DNA of 64,000 nucleotides from Brevibacillus ruminantium (lineage in GTDB: Bacteria > Bacillota > Bacilli > Brevibacillales > Brevibacillaceae), in assembly GCF_023746555.1 (NCBI RefSeq), contig NZ_CP098755.1, positions 3,111,001 through 3,175,000 on the forward strand, read 5' to 3'. The notes beneath the pieces were generated by a model. It was not told where the DNA came from. It saw nothing but the letters and a program-made list of their open reading frames with translations, and did no database searches. The first letter of the stretch is position 1, and each line of letters starts with the position of its first letter. This document shows positions 61,477 through 64,000 of this stretch, piece by piece. A program made the translations under genes and the position numbers.

Positions 61477-61506
61477 AAAAACCCTTCCCGGCAGGAAGGG
61501 TTTTTT
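61477..61506. terminator. Bidirectional terminator between microprotein and surface-protein genes
   Basis: AAACCCTTCC (61479-61488) and GGAAGGGTTT (61494-61503), 5-nt loop, with A run before and T run after; works for the plus-strand microprotein and the minus-strand surface protein. Confidence 0.92.
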
Positions 61507-61540
61507 CTTGTGAGCAAGCTTCGGTTGCCCGAGAACCTCT

Positions 61541-63700
61541 TTAGTTGTAAACGTATACGCTGGAAGTGGCTGCATCCCAGCCCACTTTGTAGCCCAAATT
61601 GTCGGTAACGAAGCGCACCGGAATCATCGGCATTCCATTTTTCAGTGCAACAGGTGCTGGCAGCGTAAATTCTTGATTTCCAGCTGTTGCTTTGTTCGAC
61701 CCGACAGTGAGGCGAATCACTTTGCTACCACTGGAAATGGTTACGGCATTGTTGTTCCAGAACGTAGTCAGCGCCATGGCTTCTTTGAAGAATTGAGCCG
61801 GTACCATGGTGGTATTGCCATTTGCCAGATAAGGTGCTTCCTGCAATGGATACGATTTGCCATTCAGCTGGAATGTGTTCGTATTAATTTTGAACAAAGC
61901 CGCGTTCGCTGGAACGTTTACGGATGGCTGCGGCTGTGGTGTTGGAGTTGTTGGCTGCGGTTGCGCTGGCTGTGGTACGCCCACCCCTACGACGCGGTTA
62001 AACAGCAAGCCTTTTTCCTCCGAGCTGAACACGCTGATGCTGTACGTATTTTTTGCAGCCGGGTTGACGATGTTAGCTGCCGCACTGATTGCGATGTTGG
62101 CGCCAGATCCGGCAGGAATGTCTTGTGCAGGGTAGACCAGCACATTTTGGCCGCGAACGGCTACGAAGCTGGAAGCCACACCGTTAACAGAAACGGTACC
62201 TGGTGCGATGTATGCCGGCACTTTGTAGCCAACTGGGAAAACAACCTCGACGAAGTCGCGCTGTTTCGCAAGCGCTGCTCCAAATGCCTTAACAGAGATG
62301 TTCACACCTGTCTGTTGTCCAACTGCCGTGTTTGTCAGACCAACGGTAGCCGTGTTGTTGTTGGCTGGCACAGTTGTTCCTGTATTTGGCGCGGTCGGAG
62401 TTGTCGGTGTAGTGATCGAAGAGCCCGCACCATCGATTCTGAATGATTTGGATGTTGCTGTCTTTCCATCCACCGTAACTTTGATTGTGTAATCACCAGC
62501 GGCCTTTGGATTGGTAATCCAGGCACTCTGCGCAATATTGATGCGAACCTGTTTGCTTGGCGAGAAGTTGTACGGTGTCGTCAGGGACAGCTTGTTTCCG
62601 GAGAAGCCTACCTTCCGCGCAGCTTTGCCGTTAATCGTGAAGTCTTGCGGATCCAAAAAGCCCGGGATCATGTCGGAGGATGGCAATTCAATCAACACTG
62701 TGCTGTCATCCTTCAGTTCTGTTTTACCAAAGTCAGCTTCAAAGCTGTAGCTGGAGCGTGCTCCAGGGGCGTTGTCGGAAAGCGTAACCGTAAAATCAGT
62801 GCCTGTCGAGGTTGTGGAGCTGGAAGAACCTGATTTTTTGATGCTGAACGATTCAGATTCGTAGGTGTCACGATCCCATTCAACTTTAATTGTGTAGGAA
62901 TTGCCTGCGGACGGGTTCGTAATCCCTGCGCTCTTGTAGAATTTCAGCGTCAGTTCCTTGTCGCTCTTTGCCTTGGAAGGCACTTTGATTTCAACTTTTT
63001 TACCCGAAACCGACACAGAATCAGGGCTGTATTTGTTGATGTCGATATCGTTTTTGGAGATCTTCGAAGGCAGCATGTCAGAGCTTGGGAAGGTAACAGT
63101 GATCCAATCCCCTTCTGTCAGCTTTTCTTTGAGTTTGATCGGTCCAATTACGTATTGGGTTTCTTTCTTTTCGGTATTGTCGTCGATCTCTACATCGTAA
63201 TCATCGTAGCTGCTTTTTTTGTTGCTTCCGCTTTTGCTGCTTCCGCCATCGGTGATTTTGACGGAACCTGACTTGGATTTTTCGGAAGTCGTTTCGATGT
63301 CAATGTCATATGTACCCTTGGAGCGCGGGTTGGTAATTCCTCTTCGGATGTCAAAGGACACATTATCGTCCTCGTCAATGGATTCGCCAACTTTAATCGT
63401 AATCTTTTTGCCGCTCACACTGACGCTTTTTACTTTAAAGTCTGCATCGATATCGCTTTTATCGATATTGCGATCAACAGTGAAATCTTTGGGAAAGGTT
63501 ACAGTAATTTCGTCTCCGGAATCCAGGTCTTTGTCCAGGGTGAATTCGATCGTATATTCACTGTCTGCTTCTGTTTCGTCATCATCTGCTTTAATTTTGA
63601 TTTTGCTGATTGCACTAGCCGGATGTGGAGCTACGACAAACGGCGTTGCTGCCAGAGCAGTCGCCAGCATAATTGGAAGTACTTTTTTGCTCTTCTCCAT
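61541..63700 (-). CDS. Secreted protein with four repeated modules and copper-amine-oxidase-N-like C-terminus
   Basis: Exported protein of 719 residues (ATG 63700 after GGGAGGAAG). Signal peptide about 1-29 (ends PASA). Four related beta-rich modules follow (about 32-160, 175-305, 315-440, 460-590), each ending in a phrase like ITNPxxxGxYxIxV (GITNPRSKGTYDI, GITNPSAGNSYTIKV, WITNPKAAGDYTIKV, NIVNPAAKNTYSISV). A proline/glutamine/threonine linker precedes a C-terminal domain of about 110 residues of the copper amine oxidase N-terminal-like type, with VPAQFFKEAM and MIPVRFVTDNLGYKVGWD. The latter domain often anchors proteins at the cell surface in these bacteria. No enzyme motif is visible; an adhesive or cell-wall-associated role is inference. 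Confidence 0.85.
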   Translation of the reverse strand: MEKSKKVLPIMLATALAATPFVVAPHPASAISKIKIKADDDETEADSEYTIEFTLDKDLDSGDEITVTFPKDFTVDRNIDKSDIDADFKVKSVSVSGKKITIKVGESIDEDDNVSFDIRRGITNPRSKGTYDIDIETTSEKSKSGSVKITDGGSSKSGSNKKSSYDDYDVEIDDNTEKKETQYVIGPIKLKEKLTEGDWITVTFPSSDMLPSKISKNDIDINKYSPDSVSVSGKKVEIKVPSKAKSDKELTLKFYKSAGITNPSAGNSYTIKVEWDRDTYESESFSIKKSGSSSSTTSTGTDFTVTLSDNAPGARSSYSFEADFGKTELKDDSTVLIELPSSDMIPGFLDPQDFTINGKAARKVGFSGNKLSLTTPYNFSPSKQVRINIAQSAWITNPKAAGDYTIKVTVDGKTATSKSFRIDGAGSSITTPTTPTAPNTGTTVPANNNTATVGLTNTAVGQQTGVNISVKAFGAALAKQRDFVEVVFPVGYKVPAYIAPGTVSVNGVASSFVAVRGQNVLVYPAQDIPAGSGANIAISAAANIVNPAAKNTYSISVFSSEEKGLLFNRVVGVGVPQPAQPQPTTPTPQPQPSVNVPANAALFKINTNTFQLNGKSYPLQEAPYLANGNTTMVPAQFFKEAMALTTFWNNNAVTISSGSKVIRLTVGSNKATAGNQEFTLPAPVALKNGMPMIPVRFVTDNLGYKVGWDAATSSVYVYN

Positions 63701-63887
63701 GTTCTTCCTCCCGTATTTCTCTCGTAATCGTTCAAATTTTTTTGGAAACGCTATAAGTTTACCATATCTACGAAAATGAGGGAATCTTTCCGAAATAAAT
63801 TGGTAGAACTCGCGGCATTCAATAAGTATGACGACAAATGATGGGAAAAGGTTACAAAGGTTTAGCAAAGAATTTTTTTAAAAAAAT

Positions 63888-63922
63888 CAAGACGAGCTGA
63901 ATACTAGCCCGTCTTGTTTTTT
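63888..63922. terminator. Hairpin terminator near window end
   Basis: CAAGACGAGCT (63888-63898) and AGCCCGTCTTG (63906-63916), one mismatch, T run on the plus side and A run on the other. On the minus strand it would end a gene lying beyond the window. Confidence 0.75.
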
Positions 63923-63938
63923 GACTTGTTGTATTTCG

Positions 63939-63986
63939 TTTTGTCTCATTTTGTCTCATTTTGTCTTGTTTTGTCTTGTATTGTCC
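63939..63986. repeat. Phased 10-bp direct repeat
   Basis: TTGTC occurs at 63941, 63951, 63961, 63971 and 63981, exactly 10 bp apart, within units such as TTTTGTCTCA and TTTTGTCTTG. It lies upstream of the surface-protein gene and beside a terminator. The 64-kb edge cuts off what follows. Confidence 0.7.
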
Positions 63987-64000
63987 AGTCTGCTTAATAC

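Noticed and set aside
63921-63990. Possible CRISPR array from repeated TTGTC units
   Set aside because: The unit is 10 bp with no spacers; CRISPR repeats are longer and separated by unique spacers.

Overview
The window is chromosomal DNA of an aerobic, endospore-forming, low-to-mid-GC Firmicute. Gene content (spoIIA, spoVA, spmAB, dacB, dacF, spoIIM, mciZ, resABCDE, fur, a T-box leader) and gene order, which follows Bacillus subtilis in several blocks, point to the Bacillales. Protein style and a methylmalonyl-CoA gene set suggest Brevibacillus; the genus is an inference from memory of the families, not from a search. I saw no rRNA, tRNA, CRISPR array, prophage or insertion sequence. Most genes lie on the minus strand.

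Layout. 1-6.7 kb (plus strand): 3' part of a manganese pyrophosphatase gene, a SAM methyltransferase, a T-box-controlled serine operon (class V aminotransferase + serA), and an ArsB/NhaD-type transporter with a small partner. 6.8-14.8 kb (minus): rluB, resA-resB-resC, resD-resE and a HAD hydrolase, i.e. cytochrome c maturation plus the aerobic/anaerobic two-component system. 15.0-17.0 kb (plus): a MATE exporter and a MarR regulator with palindromic operators, sitting inside a locus where spmB and rluB are normally close. 17.0-21.5 kb (minus): scpA-scpB-dacB-spmA-spmB and an M50 protease. 21.5-24.2 kb: azlD-azlC-alaX and their probable TrmB-type regulator. 24.4-28.7 kb: ppiB, a large GGDEF/EAL/CBS/GGDEF protein and lysA.

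28.9-37.0 kb is the forespore region, transcribed leftwards as dacF, spoIIAA-spoIIAB-sigF, then spoVAA-AB-AC-AD-AEb-AEa-AF. Sigma-H-, sigma-F/G- and sigma-G-type promoters can be read in front of the three parts. 37.1-45.6 kb holds a chemoreceptor, an oligopeptide ABC importer (oppABCDF) and an Lrp/AsnC regulator. 46.1-51.5 kb is a nucleoside-salvage and Fur block (fur, a DUF4227 gene, xerD, deoB, punA, pdp). 51.5-55.3 kb holds spoIIM, an endonuclease Q-like gene, nudF, the 46-codon FtsZ inhibitor mciZ on the opposite strand, and a DUF3866 gene. 55.7-61.2 kb holds an M20 peptidase and a methylmalonyl-CoA operon (mutase large subunit, a fused B12-domain/epimerase protein, carboxyltransferase). 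61.3-64 kb holds a 29-residue membrane microprotein and a large secreted protein with four tandem modules and a copper-amine-oxidase-N-like end.

The best candidates for something little described are: the TrmB-AlaX-AzlCD module with a shared operator-like word; the fused B12-binding/epimerase protein; mciZ overlapping the DUF3866 gene tail-to-tail; a long inverted repeat that would mask the ribosome-binding site of the M50 protease gene only in read-through mRNA; and several orphan palindromes and phased repeats.
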